Notes: generated by a model not told the origin, from the letters alone. Counted from the stretch's first letter, positions 8,556 to 17,715 are shown. The stretch: DNA of 64,000 nucleotides from Desulfuromonadales bacterium (GCA_024636295.1 JAGXHI010000028.1:122299-186298), one strand, 5' to 3'. Numbers and translations: made by a program.

Positions 8556-9905
8556 CTACTCGATAACCGCTCGGTCCGTGATTTCCAGCCCCCGATCAAT
8601 TATAGCGAAGGCTTCACGCAGTTCTTCTTCGTTGATACAAAGCGGCGGATTGGTATGGAGGGTGTTCCAGTGTATGAATGCCGCCATCCCGTTCTCTTTG
8701 AGAAATCCTCCCAACTGGACCATTTCGGGGCTGCTCCCGTTAAAGGGCGCCAGGGGCTCTCTGGTCTTGCGGTTTTTCACCAATTCGATAATTCCGAAGA
8801 GTCCGATGGACCGAACATCTCCCACCGAAGGGTGCCTGGCTTTGAGATCCTGGTGTAATTCCGCCATGATCCTGCCCATACGTTTGGAATTGCCGATAAG
8901 GTCCTCCTCCTCGAGAACCTTCAAGGTGGCAACGGCTGCTGCCAGACTCATCGGATGTCCATTGTAGGTCAGCCCACCGTAAAAGACATTCTTGTTGAAA
9001 TATTCCGCGATCCTATCGCTCATTGCCACGCACCCAAGGGGCAGATAGGCGGAAGTGAGCCCTTTGGCCATGGTGATGATGTCCGGGACCACCCCCCAGT
9101 TGTCTACGGCGAACCACTCCCCGGTGCGCCCCAGTCCGGCCATGACCTCATCGCTGATCAGCAGGATGCCATACTTGTCGCACAGGCTTCGAAGCCCCTG
9201 CATATATCCATCGGGGGGTACAATTATTCCATTTGTGCCGGTGACGGGTTCGATGATGACCGCTGCAATGTTTTGCGGCCCCTCATACATCATGATTTCT
9301 TCCATGTTTTTCAGGCAGAGCAGACCACAATCAATACATGAGTCCTGGCCGAAGCTGCAGCGGTATTCATAGGGATCGAAAGCGCGAATCACTCCGGGTA
9401 TTCCCGGTTCATTCGCCCAGCGACGCGGGTCGCCGGTCAGGGTCATAGCGCCGGCGGTCGCCCCATGATAGGATCGATAACGGGCAATGATTTTTTGCCG
9501 TCCGCTGAACTGCCGGGCAAGCTTGATGGCATTTTCATTTGCTTCGGCGCCACCGAGGGTGAAGAAGAACTTGTTCAGATCTCCCGGCGTATGCTTCGAC
9601 AGGATTGGACCGATTTCGGCGCGGACCCTGGTCGCCATGCCCGGTCCGGCGTATGCGAGTTCATCGGCCTGCTCTTTTATCGCGTCGATTACGCGCCGGT
9701 TTCCGTGACCGATATTGCTGCACATCAGCTGCGAGTTCATATCGATGTAACGCTTGCCGTCTGCGTCCCAGAAATAAATTCCCTCGGCCTTTGCCATCGG
9801 AATCGGATTGACCGCATCCTGCGCTGACCAGGACCAGAAGGTGTACTTTTTACAGCTATCGACCATCTGGTCGGCCGTCATCGACTTACCAGTGTCTGTT
9901 TTCAT
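8556..9905 (-). CDS. Class III PLP aminotransferase, probably beta-alanine (omega-amino acid) transaminase
   Basis: A 449-residue fold-type I, class III aminotransferase. Seen in sequence: the pyridoxal-phosphate lysine Lys281 in TMAKGLTSAYLPLG, the cofactor-ring aspartate Asp252 in LISDEVMAGLGR, GGAEANENAIKLAR for phosphate binding and YHGAT. The family includes beta-alanine, taurine and 4-aminobutyrate transaminases. The operon partners, an N-carbamoyl amidohydrolase and methylmalonate-semialdehyde dehydrogenase, point to beta-alanine or beta-aminoisobutyrate as donor, giving malonic or methylmalonic semialdehyde. An unusual Cys-rich patch (SCIDCGLLCL, residues 189-198) might bind metal or be structural. 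It starts at ATG 9903-9905 with AAGGAG upstream and is the last gene of its operon. A taurine-pyruvate role is the main alternative. Confidence 0.85.
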   Translation of the reverse strand: MKTDTGKSMTADQMVDSCKKYTFWSWSAQDAVNPIPMAKAEGIYFWDADGKRYIDMNSQLMCSNIGHGNRRVIDAIKEQADELAYAGPGMATRVRAEIGPILSKHTPGDLNKFFFTLGGAEANENAIKLARQFSGRQKIIARYRSYHGATAGAMTLTGDPRRWANEPGIPGVIRAFDPYEYRCSFGQDSCIDCGLLCLKNMEEIMMYEGPQNIAAVIIEPVTGTNGIIVPPDGYMQGLRSLCDKYGILLISDEVMAGLGRTGEWFAVDNWGVVPDIITMAKGLTSAYLPLGCVAMSDRIAEYFNKNVFYGGLTYNGHPMSLAAAVATLKVLEEEDLIGNSKRMGRIMAELHQDLKARHPSVGDVRSIGLFGIIELVKNRKTREPLAPFNGSSPEMVQLGGFLKENGMAAFIHWNTLHTNPPLCINEEELREAFAIIDRGLEITDRAVIE

Positions 9906-9945
9906 AACGGGGTCTCCTTGGAAAAAAGGATCTCAGGCACATCCC

Positions 9946-11175
9946 TCAGGCGCCGGCCCGAGAAAGCATTGCCCACAGCAGAACATTGCATCCTGCCGCA
10001 AGATCAGAGAGTTTGGCGCTTTCGATTTCGTTGTGACTGATGCCCTTTTCGCAGGGGACGAAAATCATGCCGGTGGGAGCGATATCGGCGATATAACAGG
10101 CATCGTGACCGGCTCCTGCAAAAATATCCATGTGACTGTATCCGTGGTGCTGCGCCCCTTCCCGTATAACCTTGATGCACTCCTCGTCAAAAGGAAACGG
10201 GGCATAATACCAGAAGGGGTCTACCTCCACGGTCCAGGCGTCACCATTGAGCTTTTCACAAAATGTCTTCAGCTCCTCATCCATTTTGCTCAGGATGGCA
10301 TCTTCAGGATGGCGCAGATCGACCGACAATGTCACCTTGCCGGGAATCGTGTTGCGGGAGTTTGGATGTACCTGCAGGAACCCCACGGTCCCGCAGGCGT
10401 GGGGTTGATTTTCCCGGGCAATCAGCTCCACCTGCGCTATCAACCGGGCGGCAGCGACAAGGGCGTCACGGCGCAGAGGCATGGGCGTGGTGCCGGCATG
10501 CGATTCAAAGCCGGTGATGACGATATCGTACCAGCGCTGTCCCTGTCCCTTGGTCACTACGCCGATGGTTTTGTTTTCATGCTCCAGATAAGGTCCCTGT
10601 TCGATGTGGGCCTCAAAGAATGCACCAATAGGGCGGGCTCTGGCCGGAAGCTGACCAGCGTACCCGATGCGCTTCAGTTCATCTCCAAAGATTTTGCCCT
10701 CGACATCCACTTTCGCCAGGATTTCTTCCAGAGACAATCGACCTGCAAAAACACCTGAGCCCATCATTGCCGGTGCAAAACGCGCACCCTCTTCATTGGT
10801 CCAGACCACCATTTCGACCGGGGCTTCGGTTTCGATATTATGGTCCTGCAGGGTTCGCAACACCTCAACACCCGCCAGAGCGCCAAACACTCCGTCAAAT
10901 TTGCCGCCGGTGGGCTGGGTATCCAGATGGCTTCCGGTCATGATGGGCGGCAGGTCGTTATTGCGGCCGGAGCGTCGGGCAAAAATATTGCCCACTTCAT
11001 CCACTGAAACGGTACATCCGGCCTCTTCACACCACCGTACGAACAGGTCGCGAGCTTCTTTATCAAGATGGGTCAAGGTCAACCGGCAGCATCCCCCTTT
11101 TTCGGTGCCGCCTATCCTGCCCATGTCCATCAGGGACTGCCACAACCGGTTTCCATTGACCGAAACATCCTTCAT
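9946..11175 (-). CDS. M20-type Zn amidohydrolase: beta-ureidopropionase / N-carbamoyl-amino-acid hydrolase
   Basis: A 409-residue member of the hydantoinase/carbamoylase subfamily of M20 metallohydrolases. It cleaves an N-carbamoyl amino acid to amino acid, CO2 and ammonia. The two-metal ligand set is visible: His83 (GSHLDTQ), Asp94 (KFDGVFGAL), Glu128/Glu129 (TNEEGARF), His190 (FEAHIEQGP) and the C-terminal His in KGISHNEIE. The dimerisation-domain segment FESHAGTTPMPLRRDA is typical. With the flanking transaminase and semialdehyde dehydrogenase, N-carbamoyl-beta-alanine is the best substrate guess. Allantoate or ureidoglycolate amidohydrolases share the fold and cannot be excluded. It is the middle gene of a three-gene operon, 40 bp from the aminotransferase gene. 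Confidence 0.87.
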   Translation of the reverse strand: MKDVSVNGNRLWQSLMDMGRIGGTEKGGCCRLTLTHLDKEARDLFVRWCEEAGCTVSVDEVGNIFARRSGRNNDLPPIMTGSHLDTQPTGGKFDGVFGALAGVEVLRTLQDHNIETEAPVEMVVWTNEEGARFAPAMMGSGVFAGRLSLEEILAKVDVEGKIFGDELKRIGYAGQLPARARPIGAFFEAHIEQGPYLEHENKTIGVVTKGQGQRWYDIVITGFESHAGTTPMPLRRDALVAAARLIAQVELIARENQPHACGTVGFLQVHPNSRNTIPGKVTLSVDLRHPEDAILSKMDEELKTFCEKLNGDAWTVEVDPFWYYAPFPFDEECIKVIREGAQHHGYSHMDIFAGAGHDACYIADIAPTGMIFVPCEKGISHNEIESAKLSDLAAGCNVLLWAMLSRAGA

Positions 11176-11264
11176 GGATTCTGCCCTCTCCCTGAGAGGC
11201 TTTTTGAAAATTCAGGCACAATCAACCTCTGGTTGAGGCCTTCAATTCCAACCCACTTAAATTC

Positions 11265-11297
11265 GGTCCAGCCCGGAGAAGCACTCCGGACCGGACC
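11265..11297 (-). promoter_or_regulatory. Intercistronic hairpin between the dehydrogenase and amidohydrolase genes
   Basis: Arms 11265-11278 and 11284-11297 pair at 12 of 14 positions around a 5-nt loop. It sits in the 149-bp gap between the mmsA-like stop and the amidohydrolase start. No U-tract follows, so it probably protects or processes the mRNA rather than ending it. Confidence 0.5.
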
Positions 11298-11324
11298 GAT
11301 CTCTCATCCTGTTTCCTTAAAGAA

Positions 11325-12863
11325 CTAGCTGCCGCTCGGGAATGTGAATACCGCCTTTTCACGCACACCGCCGGAAGGCCACCGCTGAGTGATAGTCTTG
11401 CGCCGGGTGTAGAAACGAACGGCATCGGGACCGTAGGCGTGCAGGTCACCGAATAACGAACGTTTCCATCCTCCAAAGCTGTGGTGGGCCACCGGAACCG
11501 GAAGCGGAACATTCACACCCACCATACCTACCTTGATATTGTCGGTAAAGTAACGGGCCGCCTCACCGTCACGGGTAAAAATGCAGGTCCCGTTTCCATA
11601 TTCATGGGCATCGATCAGATCCATCGCTTCCTGCATGTTCTGAGCGCGAACGACCCCAAGAACCGGGCCGAAGATTTCATCGCTGTAGATTTTCATGCCG
11701 GGCTTTACATGGTCAAACAAGGTCGCCCCGAGGAAGAAACCTTTTTCATGCCCGGAGACGGAAACGCCGCGGCCATCCACAACGAGTTCGGCCCCTTCTT
11801 TTACTCCCTGGTCCACATAACCCTTGACCTTCTCGAGGTGCTGACCGGTAACGAGCGGGCCCATGTCGTTACTGTTGTCCGTACCGGGGCCGATCTTCAT
11901 TTTCGCAATACTGTCCTTGAGTTTCCGGACCAGCGCATCGGCGGTTTCATCGCCCACCGCCACCACCAGCGGCACGGCCATGCAGCGCTGCCCGCCTGAA
12001 CCGTAGGCAGCGCCCATCATGGCGCTGACAGCGTTGTCAAGGTCAGCGTCGGGCATGACAATCGCATGATTTTTTGCACCGCCGAGGGCCTGCACCCTTT
12101 TCCCGTTCGCATTACCTGTCTTGTAAATATATTCGGCAATCGGAGTGGAACCGACGAAGCTCACCGCTTGCACGCGCTTGTCCGCCAGAAGGGCGTCCAC
12201 AGCCACTTTGTCACCGTTAATGACATTAAAGACACCATCAGGCAGACCTGCTTCCCGGGCCAGTTCCCCCATGAGAATGGCTACGGAGGGATCGCGTTCG
12301 GAGGGCTTCAGGATAAAGGTGTTGCCGCACATGACGGCCATGGGCCACATCCATAACGGAACCATGATCGGAAAATTAAAGGGCGTTATCCCTGCGACAA
12401 CTCCCAGGGGCTGAAATTCGCTCCAGGAATCTATGGCCGGTCCGACATTTTTGCTGTGCTCGCCCTTGAGCAGTTCCGGCGCATAACAGGCGTATTCCAC
12501 ATTTTCAATGCCCCTCTGCAGTTCACCCAGCGAATCATTGAGCACTTTTCCATGCTCATCGGTGATCAGGCGGCTTATCTTCTCGGCATTCTTCTCCAGA
12601 AGTTCCTTGAGGCGGAACATGACCTGAGCGCGTCGGGCGGGCGGGGTGTCGCGCCAGGCGGGAAAAGCCGCTTCGGCAGCGGCAATGGCTGCATCCACCT
12701 CTTGATCGGAGGCAAAAGCCACCTTCCTGGATAATTCACCGCTGGCCGGATTGTAGATATTCCCATGACGTCCGCTGCTGCCCGGGACGATCTTACCGTT
12801 AATGAAATGATTGACGGACTTTTCTGCCTGGGAAACTTCACTGAGCTCGGCTGTCTTGGTCAT
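11325..12863 (-). CDS. mmsA: CoA-acylating methylmalonate/malonate-semialdehyde dehydrogenase
   Basis: A 512-residue aldehyde dehydrogenase. Diagnostic features of the MMSDH/IolA branch are FINGKIVPGSSGR at the N-terminus, ITPFNFPIMVPLWMWPMA (residues 159-176), GGAKNHAIVMPDAD and the catalytic Cys294 in SGGQRCMAVPL. These enzymes convert malonic or methylmalonic semialdehyde to acetyl- or propionyl-CoA plus CO2 with NAD+. I start at ATG 12861-12863 (MTKTAELSE), seven bases after AAGGAG; the open frame runs further upstream without support. It is the first gene of the operon dehydrogenase-amidohydrolase-aminotransferase and is divergent from the XRE-cupin regulator, which probably controls it. 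Confidence 0.92.
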   Translation of the reverse strand: MTKTAELSEVSQAEKSVNHFINGKIVPGSSGRHGNIYNPASGELSRKVAFASDQEVDAAIAAAEAAFPAWRDTPPARRAQVMFRLKELLEKNAEKISRLITDEHGKVLNDSLGELQRGIENVEYACYAPELLKGEHSKNVGPAIDSWSEFQPLGVVAGITPFNFPIMVPLWMWPMAVMCGNTFILKPSERDPSVAILMGELAREAGLPDGVFNVINGDKVAVDALLADKRVQAVSFVGSTPIAEYIYKTGNANGKRVQALGGAKNHAIVMPDADLDNAVSAMMGAAYGSGGQRCMAVPLVVAVGDETADALVRKLKDSIAKMKIGPGTDNSNDMGPLVTGQHLEKVKGYVDQGVKEGAELVVDGRGVSVSGHEKGFFLGATLFDHVKPGMKIYSDEIFGPVLGVVRAQNMQEAMDLIDAHEYGNGTCIFTRDGEAARYFTDNIKVGMVGVNVPLPVPVAHHSFGGWKRSLFGDLHAYGPDAVRFYTRRKTITQRWPSGGVREKAVFTFPSGS

Positions 12864-13438
12864 CTCATACTCCTTCATGTTTTGTTGGCGAGAACCACCA
12901 TTTCCCACTGAAAATTCGTAGCCGGCTTTCGCCCCTGCCTACCTCCTTGGGGTCCTCGACCTGTTTCCAGGTTTAACCGGCCAGGCCGCTGCCGAATCCA
13001 CTGACGGATAGTCCGAAATGATATCATGTTTAAACATTTGCACAACTAAAAAAACCAGAACCCCGTTCATTTTTTTAGACAGAACCATTCTTTTCCAGCC
13101 CTGTTGATCTTTTAGACGAAGGACGGATTCCGGATAGCCGGACGCATACACCTTCAGTGGAAAATCGCATCCGTGCCGCTCAGGAAAATCACCTTTAACA
13201 TCTTATCTGGCGACTATTTTACAGAGAAACCCTCCTGCCGGTGACTTCCCTCTGACGGTGCGGATTCCTTGTTTGAAAAATTAACTGCATTCCTGTTCCG
13301 GGAATGGGTGCGAAATCTGTGTGTACTTTTGTCGCCTGTATTGGTATATTGATCAACAAAAGTGGCATACCAACTAAAAGGGAAGGCTCTGAGGCGTTTG
13401 CCGAAATTCCACCAGGCATCCCCAGGGAGAAGTTAAAA
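12864..13438. promoter_or_regulatory. Divergent regulatory interval with palindromic sites
   Basis: The 575-bp gap between mmsA and the XRE-cupin gene carries no credible gene. It holds a perfect 12-bp palindrome, ATGTTTAAACAT (13026-13037), and TTTTAGAC occurs twice between 13070 and 13120. Near the regulator, ACTTTTGT (13325-13332) faces ACAAAAGT (13356-13363), and TTGGTAT (13341-13347) faces ATACCAA (13367-13373). These are candidate operators; which protein binds is not shown. Confidence 0.45.
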
Positions 13439-13999
13439 ATGGATTTGAATATTGATTTGAATATCGGCGAGCGGTTACGAACGATTCGTGAGATGTATGG
13501 TTTTTCACAACGGGCGCTTGCAAAGCGTGCCGAAGTCACAAACGGCATCATTTCCATGATCGAACAGAATCGAAGCAGTCCTTCGGTGGCGACCCTGAAG
13601 AAAATTCTGGACGGGATCCCCCTCTCTCTGACAGAATTTTTTACTTTTGGAACGCCTGACCAGGATCAGATCGTCTATCGCGCCGATGAATTGGTCGAAA
13701 TCGGAGGAAGCGGTTTTTCCTATCGTCAGGTCGGAGCCAAGCTTCAGAACAAAGCCATGCAAATCATTCATGAAAGGATCGAGCCGGGCGCCGATACCGG
13801 TGAAGAGATGCTTCGACATGAATCCGAAGAAAGCGGCATCGTTACCCGGGGGCAAATCGAACTGACGGTGGGCGGGCAGGTTTATCTTCTGAAATGTGGG
13901 GACGCCTATTACTTTGACAGTCGTCTTCCACATCGCTTCCGCAATACAGGAAATGAGGTCTGTGAAATAATCAGCGCGTGCACTCCACCCTCCTTTTGA
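13439..13999 (+). CDS. XRE-type HTH plus cupin transcriptional regulator
   Basis: A 186-residue regulator. Residues about 9-65 form a Cro/C1-type helix-turn-helix (LRTIREMYGFSQRALAKRA, then ISMIEQNRSSPSVATLKKI), and residues about 105-180 a cupin_2 barrel (ETGEE-like region, ESGIVTRGQIELTVGG, FDSRLPHRFRN). PuuR-like proteins of this build sense small amines or amino acids and repress adjacent catabolic operons. The ATG at 13439 has GGGAGA eight bases upstream; an upstream in-frame ATG at 13304 would add 45 residues unrelated to the family and has no ribosome site. Its divergent orientation from the beta-alanine operon suggests local control and autoregulation through the palindromes described for the gap. 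Confidence 0.9.
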   Translation: MDLNIDLNIGERLRTIREMYGFSQRALAKRAEVTNGIISMIEQNRSSPSVATLKKILDGIPLSLTEFFTFGTPDQDQIVYRADELVEIGGSGFSYRQVGAKLQNKAMQIIHERIEPGADTGEEMLRHESEESGIVTRGQIELTVGGQVYLLKCGDAYYFDSRLPHRFRNTGNEVCEIISACTPPSF

Positions 14000-14116
14000 C
14001 ATCCCTCCAAAAAGTTCATGCATTTCCCACCTCAGCACTGCTACGGCAGAGGCTAGAGACGATTTCCGACATGGGAATTTTTTTGACTTTTGCCGCCCCG
14101 GTGGCAGAATTAATTT

Positions 14117-14260
14117 GTTTTCGTCCGGAAACGGCCCTTTTTCCGCAATCTCTGCCTCAATCCGCGGATTTGATTGTGCGGCGTAAACTACTATGCCTCC
14201 GCTCAAATCCTTGATTTCCTTGACTTTGCGAAAAATTGCTCGTTTCCAGATCGAAAACTG
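14117..14260 (-). repeat. Dispersed 124-bp-family repeat, copy A
   Basis: Read on the minus strand, this segment matches the tandem pair at 21854-22119 at most positions. Shared landmarks are a GTTTTCG/CGAAAAC boundary, CAATTTTTCGC, GATTTGAGCGGAGGC, a CGCCGCACAATCAAAT core and GCCGTTTCCGGACG. It lies between the XRE-cupin gene and the malic enzyme promoter. No protein function is evident, although the core is open in one frame (YAAQSNPRIEAEIAEKGP). Confidence 0.85.
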
Positions 14261-14376
14261 CCTTTGTGCTTTTTTCCGGATGGGCGCGAATTAGATTCTT
14301 CTGGAACACTTAGAATCCAAGGTCCAGGAGTGGCTCTATTTTAATTCGGAATTTTGTCGCTCTGGCGATGAAAGGA

Positions 14377-14405
14377 TTGACGACGAAGCGAAAGCGCATG
14401 ATAAT
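14377..14405 (+). promoter_or_regulatory. Sigma-70-type promoter for malic enzyme
   Basis: TTGACG (14377-14382) is separated by exactly 17 bp from GATAAT (14400-14405). Transcription would begin near 14412, downstream of the earliest in-frame start at 14409, which supports the later start chosen for the malic enzyme. Confidence 0.75.
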
Positions 14406-14492
14406 CGTGTGCCTGAACACATGATCGTTCTCTCTCTACAGGCTTTAAATCTTTGGTATTCCATGGAATCGGGATCTCAGGAGGATCTGTCA

Positions 14493-15833
14493 ATGGAAAT
14501 AGAAAAGGGCGCGGGCAAGCTGGCCAAAACTCTGCGGGTTCTGATCCTGGACAAACCCGGTTACCTGGGCAAATTGACCTCGGCGATCGGCATGTCCGGA
14601 AGCAATATCGGCGATCTCCGAATCGTGCGCATGGGGCGGACCCACAACGTCCGGGAGATGACGATTTATGTCGATTCCGACGAGCACCTGGAAAGGATCC
14701 TCGAAAACCTCTCCAATGTCGAAGGGATCATTGTTGAAGAGGTTATCGATCTGGTGCATCAGTTGCACGAGGGGGGAAAGATCGCGATGAAAAGTCGGTT
14801 GCCGCTGAAAAACATCGGGGATATCCGAAAGATTTATACCCCGGGGGTAGCCGCCATCTGCCGGGACATTGAAAAAAAACCTGAATTGGCCTGGAAATAC
14901 ACATCCATCCCCAACATGGTTGCGATCGTCACGAACGGCACAGCCATCCTCGGGCTGGGAGATATCGGCCCGGTGGCCGGAATGCCGGTCATGGAAGGGA
15001 AAGCCGCCCTTTTCGATCATTTAGTGGGCATCAGCGGAGTCCCTATTCTGATCCGAAGCAAGGATCCGCAGGTGATTATCGATACGGTCCGCAATATCGC
15101 CCCCACCTTCGGCGCCATCAAACTGGAGGATATCGCCGCCCCGGAATGCTTTGTCATCGAGGATACGTTGGATGAACAACTCGATATTCCCGTAATGCAC
15201 GACGATCAACACGGAACCGCGGTTGTCGTGCTTGCGGCGTTGCTCAATACCACCCGTTTTTCAGGACAGATGCTGGGTAAGTCAGTGATTGGAGTGATCG
15301 GCCTGGGCGCTGCCGGCATGGGGATATCGAAATTACTGTTGTCTTACGGGGTGAAAAGCGTCATCGGTACCGACCTCAAGGAATCGGCGCGGGAGATGCT
15401 CGTCGCCGCAGGCGGCAGAGGCGGCACATTGCAGGACGTCATGCAGGAAGCTCAAATCGTTGTCGCTACCACGGGCGTCCCAGGCCTGATAAAATCCGAG
15501 ATGGTGCGCAAGGGTCAGGTTATTCTCGCTCTGTCCAACCCGAATCCCGAAATCATCCCGGAATCGGCCATTGAGGCCGGAGCGGCTTTCGCCGCCGACG
15601 GAAAAAGTGTGAACAATGCCCTGGGCTTCCCCGGGATCTTCCGCGGCGCTCTGAATGTGCGGGCGACCAGGATCAACAACAAAATGCTAATTGCCGCCGC
15701 CAAGGTGATTGCCGGCTGTGCCGAAGAAGGCGAACTGGTGCCCTCCATACTTCATCCGGAGGTCCACAAGAAAGTGGCCGAAGCGGTGGAGCGTGCCGCG
15801 TTGGAGTCCGGCGTCGTCCGGCATTGGGAGTAG
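14493..15833 (+). CDS. ACT-domain NAD(P)-dependent malic enzyme
   Basis: A 446-residue cytoplasmic enzyme decarboxylating malate to pyruvate. Residues about 12-85 form an ACT domain ([15 protein letters not shown], then [12 protein letters not shown]), probably an allosteric sensor. The catalytic part follows with [25 protein letters not shown] containing the catalytic Lys, and the metal/substrate region [12 protein letters not shown]. The Rossmann domain has [11 protein letters not shown]. The ATG at 14493 has AGGAGG eight bases upstream; earlier in-frame ATGs lack a ribosome site and one precedes the predicted transcription start. ACT-malic enzymes are known in several bacteria. No operon partner is seen. 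Cofactor preference cannot be read with confidence. Confidence 0.92.
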   Translation: MEIEKGAGKLAKTLRVLILDKPGYLGKLTSAIGMSGSNIGDLRIVRMGRTHNVREMTIYVDSDEHLERILENLSNVEGIIVEEVIDLVHQLHEGGKIAMKSRLPLKNIGDIRKIYTPGVAAICRDIEKKPELAWKYTSIPNMVAIVTNGTAILGLGDIGPVAGMPVMEGKAALFDHLVGISGVPILIRSKDPQVIIDTVRNIAPTFGAIKLEDIAAPECFVIEDTLDEQLDIPVMHDDQHGTAVVVLAALLNTTRFSGQMLGKSVIGVIGLGAAGMGISKLLLSYGVKSVIGTDLKESAREMLVAAGGRGGTLQDVMQEAQIVVATTGVPGLIKSEMVRKGQVILALSNPNPEIIPESAIEAGAAFAADGKSVNNALGFPGIFRGALNVRATRINNKMLIAAAKVIAGCAEEGELVPSILHPEVHKKVAEAVERAALESGVVRHWE

Positions 15834-16288
15834 CAGAAAATCGTTTGGACAAAACCAGCGTCTCACATGGTCTCCTCGTGCCGATGCGTGGAGACCGCAG
15901 ACTTTCTTCCGAGCTGTTGATTCTCCTTCCCGATCTCTGTCCGCGACACACAGACGGCTCCCTTTTTCGAACCCTCCCATCCTTCCCAACCTTTGATGCC
16001 TTCGCAAAAACTCAGAGGATGGCGACGCCATCAACCTTCACATCCAAGCGTCCCTTCCAAAAATAAATTTTTCCCTGCAGGTAAACCTCTCCCGCCCCTC
16101 TTCGTCCAATAGATGGACTTTCTTTAAATAAGGGATATAGTTTTTCCCCGTCCAAAAGACAGGAAGCCTGTAACCACTTGTTTTATGGATATATTCAGGA
16201 AGAGAAAGGAGGCTTTCCAAAAAAATTAGAATTCCTGCACCGAACTCTGAAGCGATAATCACGGACAAATCTTTCGAAAGGAGTAAAA
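15834..16288. other. Non-coding interval, 455 bp
   Basis: No supported gene. A short perfect palindrome-like hairpin, GATGGCG/CGCCATC (16018-16032), follows a TTCGCAAAAACTC stretch and may be a small dispersed element. The end holds the ribosome site of the next gene (AAAGGAG, 16277-16283). Confidence 0.4.
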
Positions 16289-17653
16289 ATGATGTATCCG
16301 GGAAAAAGGAAAATTCGATTTCATCCCTTGATCGGCTTTACGGCAATCATCGTGCTGACCTTCGGTCTGAGCGCCTGCGACGGCGGTGGAGGCGGAGGCG
16401 ATAACGGCGGTGGAGACGAAATCCCCACAACCCTTTTCGAAGCGCCCCCTGATACGAGCGGGACGGTGGTGGGCGCCATTGACAACCAGGAATCCGCACA
16501 GGTCTCCTCCGCGGCTTTCCGGGAAGGAACCACGGTCTCCCTGGACGACAGCGGGGAAACGCTGGATCTCGACGACCAGGGGCGATTCACCTTTGGAAAT
16601 GTCGAGGACGGCGATCATTCACTCTTCGTGCATCATCCCGACGATACGACCACGGAAATTCCGTTCCGGATGATTAACGGCCGCGGCATCTCCCTCGGCA
16701 CGGTCACGATTCGTGACGGCTTCGCTCGCAGCCATACCGGATTCGACGGTTACCGCTTCGGATTCATCGATGAAGACAACGATGGGGTGAACGATCTTTT
16801 CGTGGATGAAGACGGCGACGGCATCTGCGACAACCAGTCCCTCTACGCCGGTTATGCCTACATGATGGGCTTCGGCTGGCAAGACGCCAACAATGATGGA
16901 GTGAACGATCTCTTCAATGACCTGGATGGGGACGGGAACAACGATTTCGGTGGCCATCAATTCGGCCCGGGCTTTGGCTTTGTGGACGAGAACGCGGACG
17001 GCGTCAATGACCGTTTCTCTGACGCGGACGGCGACGGAATCGACGATCTGACGGGAATGCCTTTCCGGCATCCCTTCGGATTCGAGGACGGGAACGACGA
17101 CGGGATCAATGACCTTTTCCATGATGGGGACGGCGATGGGCTGAATGATGTCAATAACGTTCCGTATATCGCCATGCCAGGATTCGTAGATCTGGATGAC
17201 GACGGAGTCTGCGATTTCTTCACCGACGAGGATGGAGACGGCATCAACGATATCACAGGCATTCCTTACGGCCACGGTTTCGGATGGCAGGACGAGGATG
17301 GAGACGGCATCAACGACCGCTTCCGCGACGAGGATGGCAATGGTGTCAGCGACTCCCCGCAAGGTCCATTTGCGGGCATGGCCTATCATTTCGGTTTTGC
17401 CCAACCTCACCGGGATGCCGACGGAAATGGCATCGATGATGATACTCTCATGCCGTTCAGGCATGGCTTCGGCTGGGTGGATGTCAATGGGGACGGGCTC
17501 AACGATGCCTTTTCCGATGCTGACGGAGACGGTATCAATGACTTCACCGGCCTTCATTATGAGAACGGTTATATGCATGGCCCGGGAGGCGGCATGGGCG
17601 GCGGGCTTGTGGAAGGCGATTGGCCCCGCCACGGTGGCGGAGGGATGATGTAA
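16289..17653 (+). CDS. Lipoprotein with eight acidic DxDxDG calcium-binding-type repeats
   Basis: A 454-residue exported protein. The N-terminus has a positively charged start, a hydrophobic core and the lipobox LSAC (Cys at about residue 30), followed by a Gly/Asp linker. Residues about 65-145 resemble a small carboxypeptidase-regulatory-like beta domain (GTVVGAIDN... VTIRDG). From about residue 160 to 440 there are about eight units of roughly 35 residues, each with one or two D-x-[DN]-x-DG-x-[ND]-D loops, for example DEDGDGICDN, DADGDGIDDL and DLDDDGVCDFF. Aromatic GFGW-type stretches separate them. The loops resemble thrombospondin type-3 or EF-hand calcium sites. The tail is Gly-rich and ends in GGGMM. 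It is monocistronic, closed by a strong terminator. Calcium binding is predicted; the role is unknown. Confidence 0.85.
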   Translation: MMYPGKRKIRFHPLIGFTAIIVLTFGLSACDGGGGGGDNGGGDEIPTTLFEAPPDTSGTVVGAIDNQESAQVSSAAFREGTTVSLDDSGETLDLDDQGRFTFGNVEDGDHSLFVHHPDDTTTEIPFRMINGRGISLGTVTIRDGFARSHTGFDGYRFGFIDEDNDGVNDLFVDEDGDGICDNQSLYAGYAYMMGFGWQDANNDGVNDLFNDLDGDGNNDFGGHQFGPGFGFVDENADGVNDRFSDADGDGIDDLTGMPFRHPFGFEDGNDDGINDLFHDGDGDGLNDVNNVPYIAMPGFVDLDDDGVCDFFTDEDGDGINDITGIPYGHGFGWQDEDGDGINDRFRDEDGNGVSDSPQGPFAGMAYHFGFAQPHRDADGNGIDDDTLMPFRHGFGWVDVNGDGLNDAFSDADGDGINDFTGLHYENGYMHGPGGGMGGGLVEGDWPRHGGGGMM

Positions 17654-17672
17654 ATATTTTCAGGTCAATGAC

Positions 17673-17715
17673 AGAAAAAGGCCCCTCCGGAGAACCAATC
17701 GGAGGGGCCTTTTTC
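17673..17715 (+). terminator. Intrinsic terminator after the repeat lipoprotein (bidirectional look)
   Basis: A 17-bp inverted repeat, AGAAAAAGGCCCCTCCG and its complement, encloses a 9-nt loop and ends in TTTTTCT. The A-run on the other side makes it potentially bidirectional. Confidence 0.9.

Noticed and set aside
8204..8967. Plus-strand frames in and beyond the 7.5-8.5 kb gap
   Set aside because: They run into the antisense side of the aminotransferase and lack ribosome sites; composition is not coding-like.
15834..16060. Open frames on both strands after the malic enzyme
   Set aside because: No start context or family match; the translated text looks like a dispersed palindromic sequence rather than a gene.
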